From positions 46,381 to 110,380 of the forward strand of contig DIYF01000170.1 of NCBI GenBank assembly GCA_002427745.1: a DNA stretch of 64,000 nt, read 5' to 3'. Within the stretch, counting starts at the first letter, position 1. Each line of letters starts with the position of its first letter. Under the pieces are notes generated by a model, which worked only from the letters and a program-made list of their open reading frames with translations, searched no databases and was not told the origin of the DNA. Shown piece by piece: positions 36,409 through 45,300 of this stretch. The stretch is from Roseivirga sp. UBA6061 (lineage in GTDB: Bacteria > Bacteroidota > Bacteroidia > Cytophagales > Cyclobacteriaceae). Both the position numbers and the translations under genes were made by a program.

Positions 36409-36785
36409 AAAGTCTTTACAAACCCAGCCTGTTAATCTGCCTGTTCATCTTTGCCTTAACCTTTAGTGGCTGTACCAAGAAGGTAGATGTGGGAGATTTT
36501 GATATCGAGGCCTGGCAGTCTGACGGCAATGGCTGTAATGGCGTGCGTGCCGGTATGACCGAGGACATTATGAAGCTCAAACCCAAACTGCTGGAATTGT
36601 ATCAAAAATCAGTAATTGAAGTTTTGGGGCAGCCAGAGGAGCAGGAGTTGTACCAGCGAAGCCAAACCTACTATGTTTACTATATAGATCCTGCCGGAGA
36701 CTGCGAAAACAAAGTGGAAAACCCCAGGAAACTCATGGTGAGATTTACCGCCCTGGGCATAGCTAATGAGGTGAATATTAGATAA
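36405..36785 (+). CDS. Small lipoprotein coupled to the hydroxylase gene
   Basis: 126 residues, lipoprotein signal with lipobox FSGC near residue 22 (LICLFIFALTFSGCTKK). The mature part (GNGCNGVRAGMTEDIMKLKP, SVIEVLGQPEEQELYQRSQT, YYVYYIDPAGDCENKVENP) recalls the BamE/SmpA-like small outer-membrane lipoproteins, with 'VLG.P' and a YYVYY strand. Translationally coupled to hydroxylase copy 2 by an ATGA overlap. Role is unknown. Confidence 0.7.
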   Translation: MKSLYKPSLLICLFIFALTFSGCTKKVDVGDFDIEAWQSDGNGCNGVRAGMTEDIMKLKPKLLELYQKSVIEVLGQPEEQELYQRSQTYYVYYIDPAGDCENKVENPRKLMVRFTALGIANEVNIR

Positions 36786-37033
36786 TTACACAACTAACTA
36801 TTTAGTACAAAACCTTAGTCTAACGAAAACTCAGGATAGAAAGTTTTCCTTATGCCATTTTTTTTGGAATAAAATTTTCCAATTGCCATTTTTTTCAATA
36901 GATTGAAGTGTCAAATCAGATGAACAAACTGACAAGACGTATTGGCTTGTGCAATCGAATTCATATCGAAAACAAGGTCAGTAAAGCATTAAAATTAGCT
37001 TAGGTTAGTTTTAGTTTTATAGGTAGTTTAGGT

Positions 37034-37063
37034 GAAGGTTAGCCACTCCTCAGGCTAACCTTC
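37034..37063 (-). terminator. Intrinsic terminator overlapping the cvfB stop codon
   Basis: GAAGGTTAGCC (37034-37044) pairs perfectly with GGCTAACCTTC (37053-37063); the stem's right arm contains the TAG stop (37055-37057) and the last codons of the gene. The minus strand beyond reads ACCTAAACTACC, without a strong T-run. Confidence 0.6.
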
Positions 37064-37891
37064 CGCTTTTAGACGCACCTCGTAGTTAAAGATTTCTATC
37101 TGTCCTGCCTTGTAGAGTCCTCCGAGTATTTTCTTGAAGTTTTTCTTACTCATACCCATCTCTGCTTTGATATCCTCCGGACTGCTTTTGTCCCCTAAGT
37201 CCAGTACACCTCCGGCATCTTTTATCTTTTGCAGTACTACGCTGCTCATGTCTTTCACTACGGTGTAACCCTGACGCTGCAGTGCCACATCTATCTTTCC
37301 ATCTTCACGCAGTTTCTTGATAAAGCCGGGGAGCTTATCGCCTGTTTCTACCTGTTGAAAAATCTCGTTCTTGTAAATCAGGCCCTGGTATTTGCCATTG
37401 ATGATCACTTTGAAACCCATGCCGGTTTCCTGCCATACGATCACTTCAACTTCTTCGCCTTCTTCCAGTCCTTCGTGACCTTCTTCTAAAAACTCCCTGA
37501 GCTTCGTGACTCCGATCATACGGTTGGTTCTGAAATCGAGCAATACCTTAACCGCATAGCTTTTCCCTTCTTCCAGAGCGATATGCTGCTCTCTGTAGGG
37601 CACCATAAGGTCCTTTTCCAGTCCCATATCCATGAAGGCTCCCACCCGGGCTACCTGCTTGACCTTTAATGAGGTAATATCTCCGACTTCAGCCAGAGGC
37701 TTAATGGTAACAGCGACTGGCCGGTCTTTCGAGTCATTATAGACGAAGACCTCTACCTCTCCACCTATTTCACAACCAAAGGGAATGTATTTTTCCGGCA
37801 GAAGCACTTCGTTTTCTCCATCTGTGAGGTACATACCGAAGTCAACTTCACGGGCGATTTTTAATTTTTGGGTTTTACCGATCTCAATCAT
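37055..37891 (-). CDS. CvfB-family S1 RNA-binding protein
   Basis: 278 residues. CvfB/YitL: tandem S1-like beta-barrels followed by a C-terminal winged helix. N-terminal barrel KLKIAREVDFGMYLTDGENE, the second barrel VKQVARVGAFMDMGLEKDLM, then FKVIINGKYQGLIYKNEIFQ and the winged helix SSPEDIKAEMGMSKKNFKKI, ending IEIFNYEVRLKAEG. CvfB binds RNA and affects virulence gene expression in Staphylococcus; in Bacteroidota its role is not established. Divergent from the EEP-family gene. Confidence 0.85.
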   Translation of the reverse strand: MIEIGKTQKLKIAREVDFGMYLTDGENEVLLPEKYIPFGCEIGGEVEVFVYNDSKDRPVAVTIKPLAEVGDITSLKVKQVARVGAFMDMGLEKDLMVPYREQHIALEEGKSYAVKVLLDFRTNRMIGVTKLREFLEEGHEGLEEGEEVEVIVWQETGMGFKVIINGKYQGLIYKNEIFQQVETGDKLPGFIKKLREDGKIDVALQRQGYTVVKDMSSVVLQKIKDAGGVLDLGDKSSPEDIKAEMGMSKKNFKKILGGLYKAGQIEIFNYEVRLKAEG

Positions 37892-37967
37892 TGTCTGGCC
37901 TCTCCTATTTTGTATCTTTTCTCTTCAAAAGTTTGGCAAAGGTAGGATTCTCCAATGGGCTTTCCTT

Positions 37968-39047
37968 ATGAATAGATGTATTAAGTATTTTCTCCCCGTT
38001 TGCATACTGCTTCTGTCGATGGTCAGGGTTGAGGCTCAAAAAAGCAGGTATTACCTGGCCTCGGAGTCTTTTGATCCGGCTCCCCGTAATGAAAATGCCT
38101 TCAGACTGGTCTTTTATAATGTAGAAAACCTCTTTGACTACTTCGATGACTCCACTACCATAGATGAGGAATTTCTTCCCAGAGGTGGACGATACTGGGG
38201 AAAAACCCGCTACCAGACCAAACAGAACATGATTGCCAAAACCCTGATTGCCACAGGGGGCTGGGAACCCCCGGCATTGATCGGGCTATGTGAAATTGAA
38301 AACAGATATGTACTGGAATCCCTGACCAGGTTTACCCAGCTAAAAGCTATCGGCTATGAAATTGTACATAAGGATTCCAGAGATCGCAGAGGAATAGATG
38401 TGGCGGCTCTTTACAGGCCGGATAAATTCAGGTTAATTGACTTCGAGCATTATACACTCAACTTCCCTTTTGATCCTGATAGCCGAACCCGGGATATCCT
38501 GCATGTCATCGGAGAAATGCCCAACAAGGACACACTCCATTATTTCGTTAACCACTGGCCCTCTAAATTCGGAGGTGCTTTTGAAACAGAGCCGAAACGC
38601 ATATTTGCTGCCGAGTTTCTTCGCCATAAGGTAGATTCGCTTTTGGAAATCAACCCTGATGCCAGGATTGTGCTTACAGGTGACTTTAATGACGAACCTG
38701 AAGAGGAAAGCATGACCGAGGGCTTAGGGACCACAGAAAATGCCGAAGAGCTGCAAAAGACCGATCTGTTCAATCTGATGTTTGACATACGTTATGTCAC
38801 CGGCACTCACAGTTTCGAAAACAAGTGGTCAATCATTGATCAGTTCATCGTTACGGGCAACATGTTTGAACGGGATGCCAGCACCCGGGTAAATACACGC
38901 TCGGCCCAGATATTTGATATGTCGTGGTTAATTATGGAGGGAGCCACCGGTGCCAGGCGACCTTTTCGCACCTACCAGGGACCGAAATATGTAGGCGGCT
39001 ACAGTGATCACCTGCCCATTTTGCTTGACCTTAGCTTGTACAAATAG
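37968..39047 (+). CDS. Secreted endonuclease/exonuclease/phosphatase (EEP) family protein
   Basis: 359 residues from ATG 37968 (MNRCIKYFLPVCILLLSM), signal peptide ending near VRVEAQ. EEP fold: RLVFYNVENLFDYFDD (about 51-66), LIGLCEIENRYVLESLT (metal-binding Glu), DRRGIDVAALYRP, HYFVNHWPSKFGG, ARIVLTGDFNDEPEEES and YSDHLPILLDLS with the catalytic Asp-His. The family includes DNase I-like nucleases and phosphatases; extracellular nuclease or lipid phosphatase are both possible. An in-frame stretch upstream to 37785 overlaps cvfB and is unlikely to be translated. Confidence 0.85.
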   Translation: MNRCIKYFLPVCILLLSMVRVEAQKSRYYLASESFDPAPRNENAFRLVFYNVENLFDYFDDSTTIDEEFLPRGGRYWGKTRYQTKQNMIAKTLIATGGWEPPALIGLCEIENRYVLESLTRFTQLKAIGYEIVHKDSRDRRGIDVAALYRPDKFRLIDFEHYTLNFPFDPDSRTRDILHVIGEMPNKDTLHYFVNHWPSKFGGAFETEPKRIFAAEFLRHKVDSLLEINPDARIVLTGDFNDEPEEESMTEGLGTTENAEELQKTDLFNLMFDIRYVTGTHSFENKWSIIDQFIVTGNMFERDASTRVNTRSAQIFDMSWLIMEGATGARRPFRTYQGPKYVGGYSDHLPILLDLSLYK

Positions 39048-39059
39048 GTCAGTTCCCGG

Positions 39060-41432
39060 CTATTCAGGTTTTTCTTCTACTGACTCTGCATCCAGCTTCA
39101 GCACATATTTTTCGAGTATTTTGTAAAGCTCGTTTGGATTGAAGGGCTTGGTAATAAAGTCATTCATACCGGCTGCCCTGGCCTTATTGCGTGCCGAAAT
39201 GGAAGTGGAAGATGTAATAGCGATAACCGGAATGTGTTTATTTGCTTCATTAAGGTCTTTGCGGATATGCTCCGTAGTCTCAAAGCCATCCATAACGGGC
39301 ATTTCCAGGTCCATTAAGATAAGATCATATCGTTCCTGCTCCATAAGCTGCAGTCCTTCTACCCCATTACTGGCCACATCCACCTCAACATGCCAGCTCT
39401 TGAGAAACTGACTTGCCACCAGTACGTTCACCGCATTATCTTCCATAAGCAGTACGCGGGCTCCTTTCATACTGGAGAATGAAGGTCTTTTTCCTACCGC
39501 CCTGTTGGCATAAGTAGCCGCTGAAGATGCTTCAAGTGGCAGCGTAAAATAGAAGCGCGTTCCTTTCCCCTCTATACTCTCTACTTTCAGCTCAGAGCCC
39601 ATCGCCTCCACCAATTGTTTGGCAATGGCAAGTCCCAGCCCTGTTCCTCCAAACTTTCTGTTCACTCCTTCATCCGCCTGGGTAAAGCTTTCGAATATCG
39701 TATCAAGCTTATCAGCGTTTATACCGATGCCCGTATCGATCACGCTGAATTGGATGGAACCGGTATCAACCACCTCTGCATCAAGGGTAACCGAGCCGGT
39801 ATCTGTGAATTTGATGGCGTTGGAGAGCAGATTATTCAGCACTTGCGAGAAACGGGTAGGATCTCCGGTAACAATGGAGGGCATGGAAGAATCATATTTT
39901 GCCTTGAGCCTGATTTCTTTTTCCTCAGCCCGGAAGAGGAAAGAATCGAGAATACGATCAAGTGTTTCTTTCAGGTTAAACTGAATGGACTCAATCTCAG
40001 TTTTTCCTTCTTCGAGTTTACTGTAGTCCAGAATATCATTGATCAGCGCCAGCAGATTTTCGGCCGAAAACTTAAGCGAAGACAGGTTTTTCTTTCTGTC
40101 TCCCTGCTCAGGGTAGTCAATCAGCAAATGAGTCAGGCCAATGATAGCATTGAGCGGTGTACGAATCTCATGGCTCATTACCGACAGGAAGTTTGCTTTT
40201 GCCTTAGTAGCCTGGGTAGCATTATTCCGTTCCATTTCCACCTCACGGTTTTTCGCCTCAACCTCCTTATTGGTTTGCTTGAGCAGGCGATAAGCCTTAG
40301 ACCTGCTGAGGTAGTTAAGCCAAAGCATGCCCAGGAGGGACAGTACGATAAGCACTCCTATCACAAGGTAATAGGTCAGTTCTTTTTGCTGTCGGTTTTC
40401 TGCGTTGAGTAACAGAATTTCATTGTCTTTTTTCTGAGATTCAAAGGCCCCTTCTATCCTGGCGATCTGTCTTGCTTTTTCCTCGCTGAATATGCTGTCT
40501 TCGAGCATTTTGAACTGGCGAAAATGATCAAGAGCCACCTGGGGCTGACTGTTCAGTTCATACCAGTCGGCCATATGGCTGAGAATTTGCGCCTTCACCT
40601 GCATAGCTCCGACTATTTCCGCCTTGTCAAGCGCCTGTTTGTAGCTCTCTATCCCCTTCTGATCATGCACATCCAAATTCTGATAAGCCATACCCAACAA
40701 CAGTCCGGCATTGGCCAAACCGGTCGGGTTACCAAAGTCCTCATAAATCTCCCGGGCCATCAACAGGTACTTCACGGCCTCCTCAGGGTTTATATCCAGG
40801 TAGTACTCTCCCAGCCCTACATAGCTGTAGGTAAGTCCATCCCGGTCACCCTGGCTTTCGAGAATCGCCACTGACTGCTCGTAAAAGTAAAGTGCGCTGT
40901 CGGGTTTGTGGAGGTCTACAAAGAGGTTGGCTATATGTATCATGGAGTAGGCCATGCCAATTGAATCTCCCAGCTCCGTTTCTATTTCAAACGAGCGCAG
41001 GTGATAGCCCAGTGATTTACGAGAGCTGTCCAGGTTTTGAAAAACCATACCACAGTTGCTTAAAGCCCTGGCAATGCCGGATTTATGATCGATAGATTCA
41101 TAAATATGCAGTGCCTCAAGAAAGTAATAAAGTGAGCTGTCATACTCGCCTCTGATATCAAAGGAAATGGCCAGATTGTTCACAGCATCAGCTTCTCCCC
41201 GCTCAAAGCCTATTCTCCGGGCTTCCTGAATTGCCTTACGCGAGTACAGTCTGGAAGTATCGGAATTGATAAAAGCGAATTCAAACCCCAAAGCAGCCAG
41301 TGCCTTTACCTTTGCTGTATCATTTGATTCTCTGATAGTAGATTTAAGCTGAGTGATGCGCTCATTTTGGGCTGACAGAAAAAGTATGGATAGCACAAAG
41401 CCCAGGACCGACAAAAAAAGTCTTCTATACAT
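39060..41432 (-). CDS. TPR-sensing hybrid histidine kinase
   Basis: 790 residues. Signal sequence, then TPR repeats (about 40-330: YDSSLYYFLEALHIYESIDH, YHLRSFEIETELGDSIGMAY, YSYVGLGEYYLDINPEEAV), a TM segment (about 345-365, YYLVIGVLIVLSLLGMLWLN), coiled coil, HisKA with FLSVMSHEIRTPLNAIIGLT, HATPase_c (NNLLSNAIKFTDTG, VIDTGIGINADK, FGGTGLGLAIAKQLVEAM) and a receiver domain with the phospho-acceptor in YDLILMDLEMPVMDGFE. No output domain is attached, so it probably passes its signal on through a phosphotransfer protein. No partner response regulator is adjacent. Confidence 0.9.
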   Translation of the reverse strand: MYRRLFLSVLGFVLSILFLSAQNERITQLKSTIRESNDTAKVKALAALGFEFAFINSDTSRLYSRKAIQEARRIGFERGEADAVNNLAISFDIRGEYDSSLYYFLEALHIYESIDHKSGIARALSNCGMVFQNLDSSRKSLGYHLRSFEIETELGDSIGMAYSMIHIANLFVDLHKPDSALYFYEQSVAILESQGDRDGLTYSYVGLGEYYLDINPEEAVKYLLMAREIYEDFGNPTGLANAGLLLGMAYQNLDVHDQKGIESYKQALDKAEIVGAMQVKAQILSHMADWYELNSQPQVALDHFRQFKMLEDSIFSEEKARQIARIEGAFESQKKDNEILLLNAENRQQKELTYYLVIGVLIVLSLLGMLWLNYLSRSKAYRLLKQTNKEVEAKNREVEMERNNATQATKAKANFLSVMSHEIRTPLNAIIGLTHLLIDYPEQGDRKKNLSSLKFSAENLLALINDILDYSKLEEGKTEIESIQFNLKETLDRILDSFLFRAEEKEIRLKAKYDSSMPSIVTGDPTRFSQVLNNLLSNAIKFTDTGSVTLDAEVVDTGSIQFSVIDTGIGINADKLDTIFESFTQADEGVNRKFGGTGLGLAIAKQLVEAMGSELKVESIEGKGTRFYFTLPLEASSAATYANRAVGKRPSFSSMKGARVLLMEDNAVNVLVASQFLKSWHVEVDVASNGVEGLQLMEQERYDLILMDLEMPVMDGFETTEHIRKDLNEANKHIPVIAITSSTSISARNKARAAGMNDFITKPFNPNELYKILEKYVLKLDAESVEEKPE

Positions 41433-41675
41433 AGTATTATCTACTGATTGAGGTTCGATGCCAGATGAAGTGAAAGTAAAACTTTACATAATACCCGGAC
41501 ATGCTTCTGAAAGGTAATCATAGAGGCGGTTAAAACCCAATTGAGAAGGGTTTATTGTATGGCAGACAAGAAGAGACCTTGCTTCTGACCAAAGGAGATT
41601 CCTGATGACCACAGACTCCTTTGCTAAAAGCCCAATCAGCCATGGACTGAACCTGATAAATATTATCTTGGGGAT

Positions 41676-42371
41676 GTGAGAAGAGAGAAGAAACCCCTAT
41701 GGCGCTGGATCGGTGAAGCGGCACTGATTTTTCTGAGTATCCTGGGCGCCTTTTATGTAGATGGCTATCGCGAGCACAAAAACAAGGAGTCGACTTATAT
41801 CAAACACCTTACCGACTTCAAATACGACCTTGAGAAGACGGCCGGCAGCATGAGATTTGAACTGTCGGCAAACAGCAATGAAAACCAACGATCCGGGTAC
41901 CTGCCCAGGTTCTTAAAACTGGCCGACAGCCTGGACATTATGGTAAAATCGGGCGATCCGGCTAATACAAAGAGCATCCTATCTATTGTAGAAGAGCTGG
42001 ACGATCGCTTGTCCAAGTGGATTTTCAGTTCACCCCATTTTGACCGGATCACACTTGACTATTATTACTTCATCCGTAACCCGGATTTAAAGGCGGATAT
42101 TGCCACCCATAAGCGAGATCATTTACACCGTCAGGAATCAAAAGATGCCGTGAATCATTTGCTCGATAAGCTGGTCGACCTCCTGATTGATGTGAACTTC
42201 GGGAAACCGGACATCAGGACAAACCGGGACCTGATTTTTAATAACCGGATCATTAATACAGTCAGCCGGTTGCGGCTTTCTTATCGCATTCTTTTGCAAA
42301 CTACAGAAGTGAACCTGGAGCGAGACCTGGAAATTCTTGCTGAGGTGGAAAAAGAAATGGAAATGTGGTGA
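41676..42371 (+). CDS. Membrane-anchored protein of unknown function, GTG start
   Basis: 231 residues from GTG 41676; an ATG at 41674 is out of frame. An N-terminal TM segment (EAALIFLSILGAFYVDGY, about residues 14-31) is followed by a mostly helical, charged region (LTDFKYDLEKTAGSMRFELS, LERDLEILAEVEKEMEMW). The opening 'W.GE..LIFLSILGAFYVDGYRE' resembles the DUF6090-like family seen across Bacteroidota (moderate confidence). It stands between the hybrid kinase and the OmpA gene, on the opposite strand to both. Function is unknown. Confidence 0.6.
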   Translation: MRREKKPLWRWIGEAALIFLSILGAFYVDGYREHKNKESTYIKHLTDFKYDLEKTAGSMRFELSANSNENQRSGYLPRFLKLADSLDIMVKSGDPANTKSILSIVEELDDRLSKWIFSSPHFDRITLDYYYFIRNPDLKADIATHKRDHLHRQESKDAVNHLLDKLVDLLIDVNFGKPDIRTNRDLIFNNRIINTVSRLRLSYRILLQTTEVNLERDLEILAEVEKEMEMW

Positions 42372-42455
42372 TTCACAAAAAACCACCTTCATTGACTCAG
42401 CACTTCTTTCAGCATCCGAAACAGTATTATCCCGGGTAGTGCTGAACAAACCCGG

Positions 42456-44099
42456 TCAATTTCTGATGACGATAAACTCTACCCGTCTGTTTTGAGAGCG
42501 GCCGGCTTCGTTGACATTTCTGGCAATAGGCTTTGTTCCGCCAAGCCCTATTGTTTCAATACGATTTCCCGCAATCCCCTTGTCTACCAGATATTGCTTC
42601 ACAGCATCTACCCTGCTTTGTGAGAGTTCTTTCAATCTTTCCGGGTTCCCCTGGTTATCGGTGTGACCTTCCAGACGAATGGCTATATCCGGATTGGCAT
42701 TCATCAATACGACCAGCTCTTCCAAGTGGCTTTGCGCCTGAACAGTATCAGCGAAGGCTACTTCTCCCCTTGCAAACAGAATTTTCTCTATTTGAATTTT
42801 GGTGCCCACCGTGTTCGGAGTCAGCTGAAACCCTTCCACTTTATTGCCTTCCGCATCGACTACTATGGCGGTGGATTCTGCGACAAACTCTTCATTATAG
42901 TTCAGGTAACCATCAGCCGTAATATCCACTTTGATCCTGGTTCCTTCTTCAAAGCTCATGATCCATTTTTTGTCCTCAGACTCAATATTTTTCGTATCGA
43001 TCTCTTCGGTTTTTTCGCCAAAGCTTAAGCGAACCAGCGCGTCCACTCCTTTACCTGTTTCTTTATCCAGCACCTGCATGGTCATCACTACCATTACTTT
43101 CTCGGAAATGGGGGTAGTCTCAAGCTCTTTCTTTGGTTCCGGCTGTACCACTTCTTCCTCAGGCTCAGGGTCCAAAACAACTTCCTGAACAGCTTTTTCT
43201 GTCTCAGAAAGCGGGAATTGAAAGATATCTCCGAAACCTTCACTGTTTTGTGTGGTAGAGAAAAAGGCCATATCTCCGGTAGCCGGAACAGAGTACCCCA
43301 GCTCCACACCTGGTGTATTGATGGCTGTACCAAGATTTACCGGCTTACTCCAGTTTGTCCATGATTCATCCAATCGCTTCGATACGAAAATATCACGACT
43401 CCCTTCTCCCTGATGTCCGTTAGAAGAGAAATACAGCGTGGTTTTATCTGCACTCAGAAAAGGAGCCCATTCTTCGGCAAAGGTATTGATGGCGGCTCCC
43501 AGGTTTCTGGGCTGTATCCAGCTATCACCTTGCTTAAACGTAACGTACAAGTCTTCATTCCCTTCGGTCTGAAAGGACTTTAACGACATAATCAGCACCT
43601 TCTCATCGGGAGAAATACTGGCACTGATATGCTCTGAGTTATTAGCGAAATAAGTGATTTTCAACTTCTCAGGCCGTGTCCATTCACCATTCCTGAGTGT
43701 TGATTTAGCAATACCATTGCTGATAGTTCCCCCTGCCGGTCCGTTTGGGTCATAATAGTTTAGGAGATACATGGTATTGCCATCAACAGAAAAGCCTGCT
43801 ATACCATTAAGACCGGGATGATTGATGGTGCTTCCGGCATTCTTGGCTTCAGACCAGGTACCATCATCTTTCAGGTCACTGTACCAGATATCTCCTTTGT
43901 CGATTTTGCCTCCCTGATTTTGTGGGTGGCCCGACCGCGTAAAATATAATCTTTGCCCATCAGGGCTCAATCTGGGATTCTGCTCATCATAGGAGGAGTT
44001 GATGCTATCAATTTTAATATGTTCCTGGCCCTGAGCACGGGACAAAAAGCTGGTAAGCATCAATACGGAAAAAACAATGTACTTCAGGCAAGCAGACAT
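42456..44099 (-). CDS. OmpA-domain protein with PD40 propeller (PorE-like layout)
   Basis: 547 residues. Signal peptide ending RAQ, then PD40 blades (NPRLSPDGQRLYFTRSGH, EHISASISPDEKVLIMSLK, EWAPFLSADKTTLYFSSNGH, VPATGDMAFFSTTQNS), a carboxypeptidase-regulatory-like segment (MTMQVLDKETGKGVDALVRL), and a C-terminal OmpA domain (IAIRLEGHTDNQGNPERLKE, SQSRVDAVKQYLVDKG, AGRSQNRRVEFIVI) that binds peptidoglycan. The order matches the T9SS-associated PorE family except that no N-terminal TPR is seen. It would link the outer membrane to the wall; a T9SS role is inferred. Confidence 0.82.
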   Translation of the reverse strand: MSACLKYIVFSVLMLTSFLSRAQGQEHIKIDSINSSYDEQNPRLSPDGQRLYFTRSGHPQNQGGKIDKGDIWYSDLKDDGTWSEAKNAGSTINHPGLNGIAGFSVDGNTMYLLNYYDPNGPAGGTISNGIAKSTLRNGEWTRPEKLKITYFANNSEHISASISPDEKVLIMSLKSFQTEGNEDLYVTFKQGDSWIQPRNLGAAINTFAEEWAPFLSADKTTLYFSSNGHQGEGSRDIFVSKRLDESWTNWSKPVNLGTAINTPGVELGYSVPATGDMAFFSTTQNSEGFGDIFQFPLSETEKAVQEVVLDPEPEEEVVQPEPKKELETTPISEKVMVVMTMQVLDKETGKGVDALVRLSFGEKTEEIDTKNIESEDKKWIMSFEEGTRIKVDITADGYLNYNEEFVAESTAIVVDAEGNKVEGFQLTPNTVGTKIQIEKILFARGEVAFADTVQAQSHLEELVVLMNANPDIAIRLEGHTDNQGNPERLKELSQSRVDAVKQYLVDKGIAGNRIETIGLGGTKPIARNVNEAGRSQNRRVEFIVIRN

Positions 44100-44244
44100 A
44101 ATTCAACTTCGCTATTCATCTTTATCTCTGGTCTAACGCAGCAAACGGTATAAAGTATTCGCCCGTAAGACTGATTTGCCTGCAAATATAAAAATTGACA
44201 ACTGCTAAAAGTTGTAAAGTCTTTGGATTAACCCTTTTTCACAT

Positions 44245-44514
44245 TTAAGTGGTCTGTGAGCTCTCTTTCGGGGTCTGACCAGCATTGTTTACATGAAGCC
44301 GATCCAGTCTCACTCTCAGGGTGACTGCCTTACCAAATACGGCAAGGCCGGAATTGACGACTACCAGGGCCAGGGTACCCAACCAAAACCAGTTGGTGAA
44401 ATCAGCATCTTCATATTTCCGAATGAGAGCCTCTCCCATGAGACTCAGCCCCAACCCGACCAGTGTAAGTCCGATAGAGGCAGATAACAGCCAGTTTCTT
44501 TTTAATTGCTTCAT
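44245..44514 (-). CDS. Small two-helix membrane protein
   Basis: 89 residues, two TM segments: about 8-27 (WLLSASIGLTLVGLGLSLMG) and 41-62 (FWLGTLALVVVNSGLAVFG), with polar ends. Looks like a real gene by its hydropathy, but has no recognised family. Downstream of the 161-residue gene on the same strand. Confidence 0.5.
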   Translation of the reverse strand: MKQLKRNWLLSASIGLTLVGLGLSLMGEALIRKYEDADFTNWFWLGTLALVVVNSGLAVFGKAVTLRVRLDRLHVNNAGQTPKESSQTT

Positions 44515-44581
44515 TTTGGTCTCTTTAAATGACCAAACCGAGAATCAGACAGAAGGTTCAGGTGCTTCCAATCGGGACAAC

Positions 44582-44610
44582 ACCAAAGATGAAATACATT
44601 CATCTTTGGT
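44582..44610. repeat. Perfect 12-bp stem-loop
   Basis: ACCAAAGATGAA (44582-44593), loop ATACA, TTCATCTTTGGT (44599-44610). It lies between two minus-strand genes without a following T-run, so it is not a clear terminator. Confidence 0.6.
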
Positions 44611-44706
44611 CTCACTGCTGTCCCTTTTTATTTCAACCACACTACTAGTTGAAACCTACCCCCGGACGTCTTCCGGAGGCACCTAAACAATCGAATATTA
44701 AATGTC

Positions 44707-45192
44707 TTATGATGCCTTCTTTTCCATCTCGGGAAAGAGCGCATACGCTGGTTTTTTTCGTTCTTCTTCCTGTTTTATATAGGTCACCTTCATGCTGGTC
44801 CAGCGCGTACCCAAATCATTTTGTCTGTGCAGGTAAAACTCGCGCAAAGCTGATGTGGGAATATGATTGAGGCCGATATTCTCGCCTGCCAGGTTTTTCC
44901 GGATGACCTCATCAAGACTTTTCAGCAGGTCATTCTTAAAATCAGCAGGTAGCCCGAGCAGACACAAGGGACGCAATACCCTTACCTGAGGCCTGAGCTG
45001 ACCATGAAAGTACTTATTGATATAGAGTGTAATCCATGAGATGGAGGCCATCTTTCTGAACTGATAGTCCAGCACTACATTGATAGGAATCTCTATATTC
45101 CGATGATACACTAAAACCGATGAGGGTTTATATACGAGCAAGTCGCCATCAAACTTTAGCTCTTGCATGAAGTTCTTAAATCTTGCTTTCAT
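44707..45192 (-). CDS. Uncharacterised cytoplasmic protein
   Basis: 161 residues, no signal peptide or TM segment; high in Lys and aromatic residues. Segments such as MKARFKNFMQELKFDGDLLV and GENIGLNHIPTSALREFYLH show no family I recognise. It may belong to a small Bacteroidota-restricted family. No function proposed. Confidence 0.5.
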   Translation of the reverse strand: MKARFKNFMQELKFDGDLLVYKPSSVLVYHRNIEIPINVVLDYQFRKMASISWITLYINKYFHGQLRPQVRVLRPLCLLGLPADFKNDLLKSLDEVIRKNLAGENIGLNHIPTSALREFYLHRQNDLGTRWTSMKVTYIKQEEERKKPAYALFPEMEKKAS

Positions 45193-45300
45193 CTTTTTTC
45201 TTGTTTATCGGAGCAGAGAGCGACTTTCTAACCTAAACCAGGTTTGCCGATAATTGAAAATCGCTTCCCTTACCCCGATGGTTTTAATATGCTCCCGTTC

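Noticed and set aside
36786..37054. Hidden gene in the AT-rich gap after the hydroxylase operon
   Set aside because: No coherent frame on either strand; only the cvfB terminator stem is recognisable.
39615..40412. 265-residue ORF on the plus strand
   Set aside because: Antisense shadow of the hybrid kinase, whose catalytic motifs are on the other strand.
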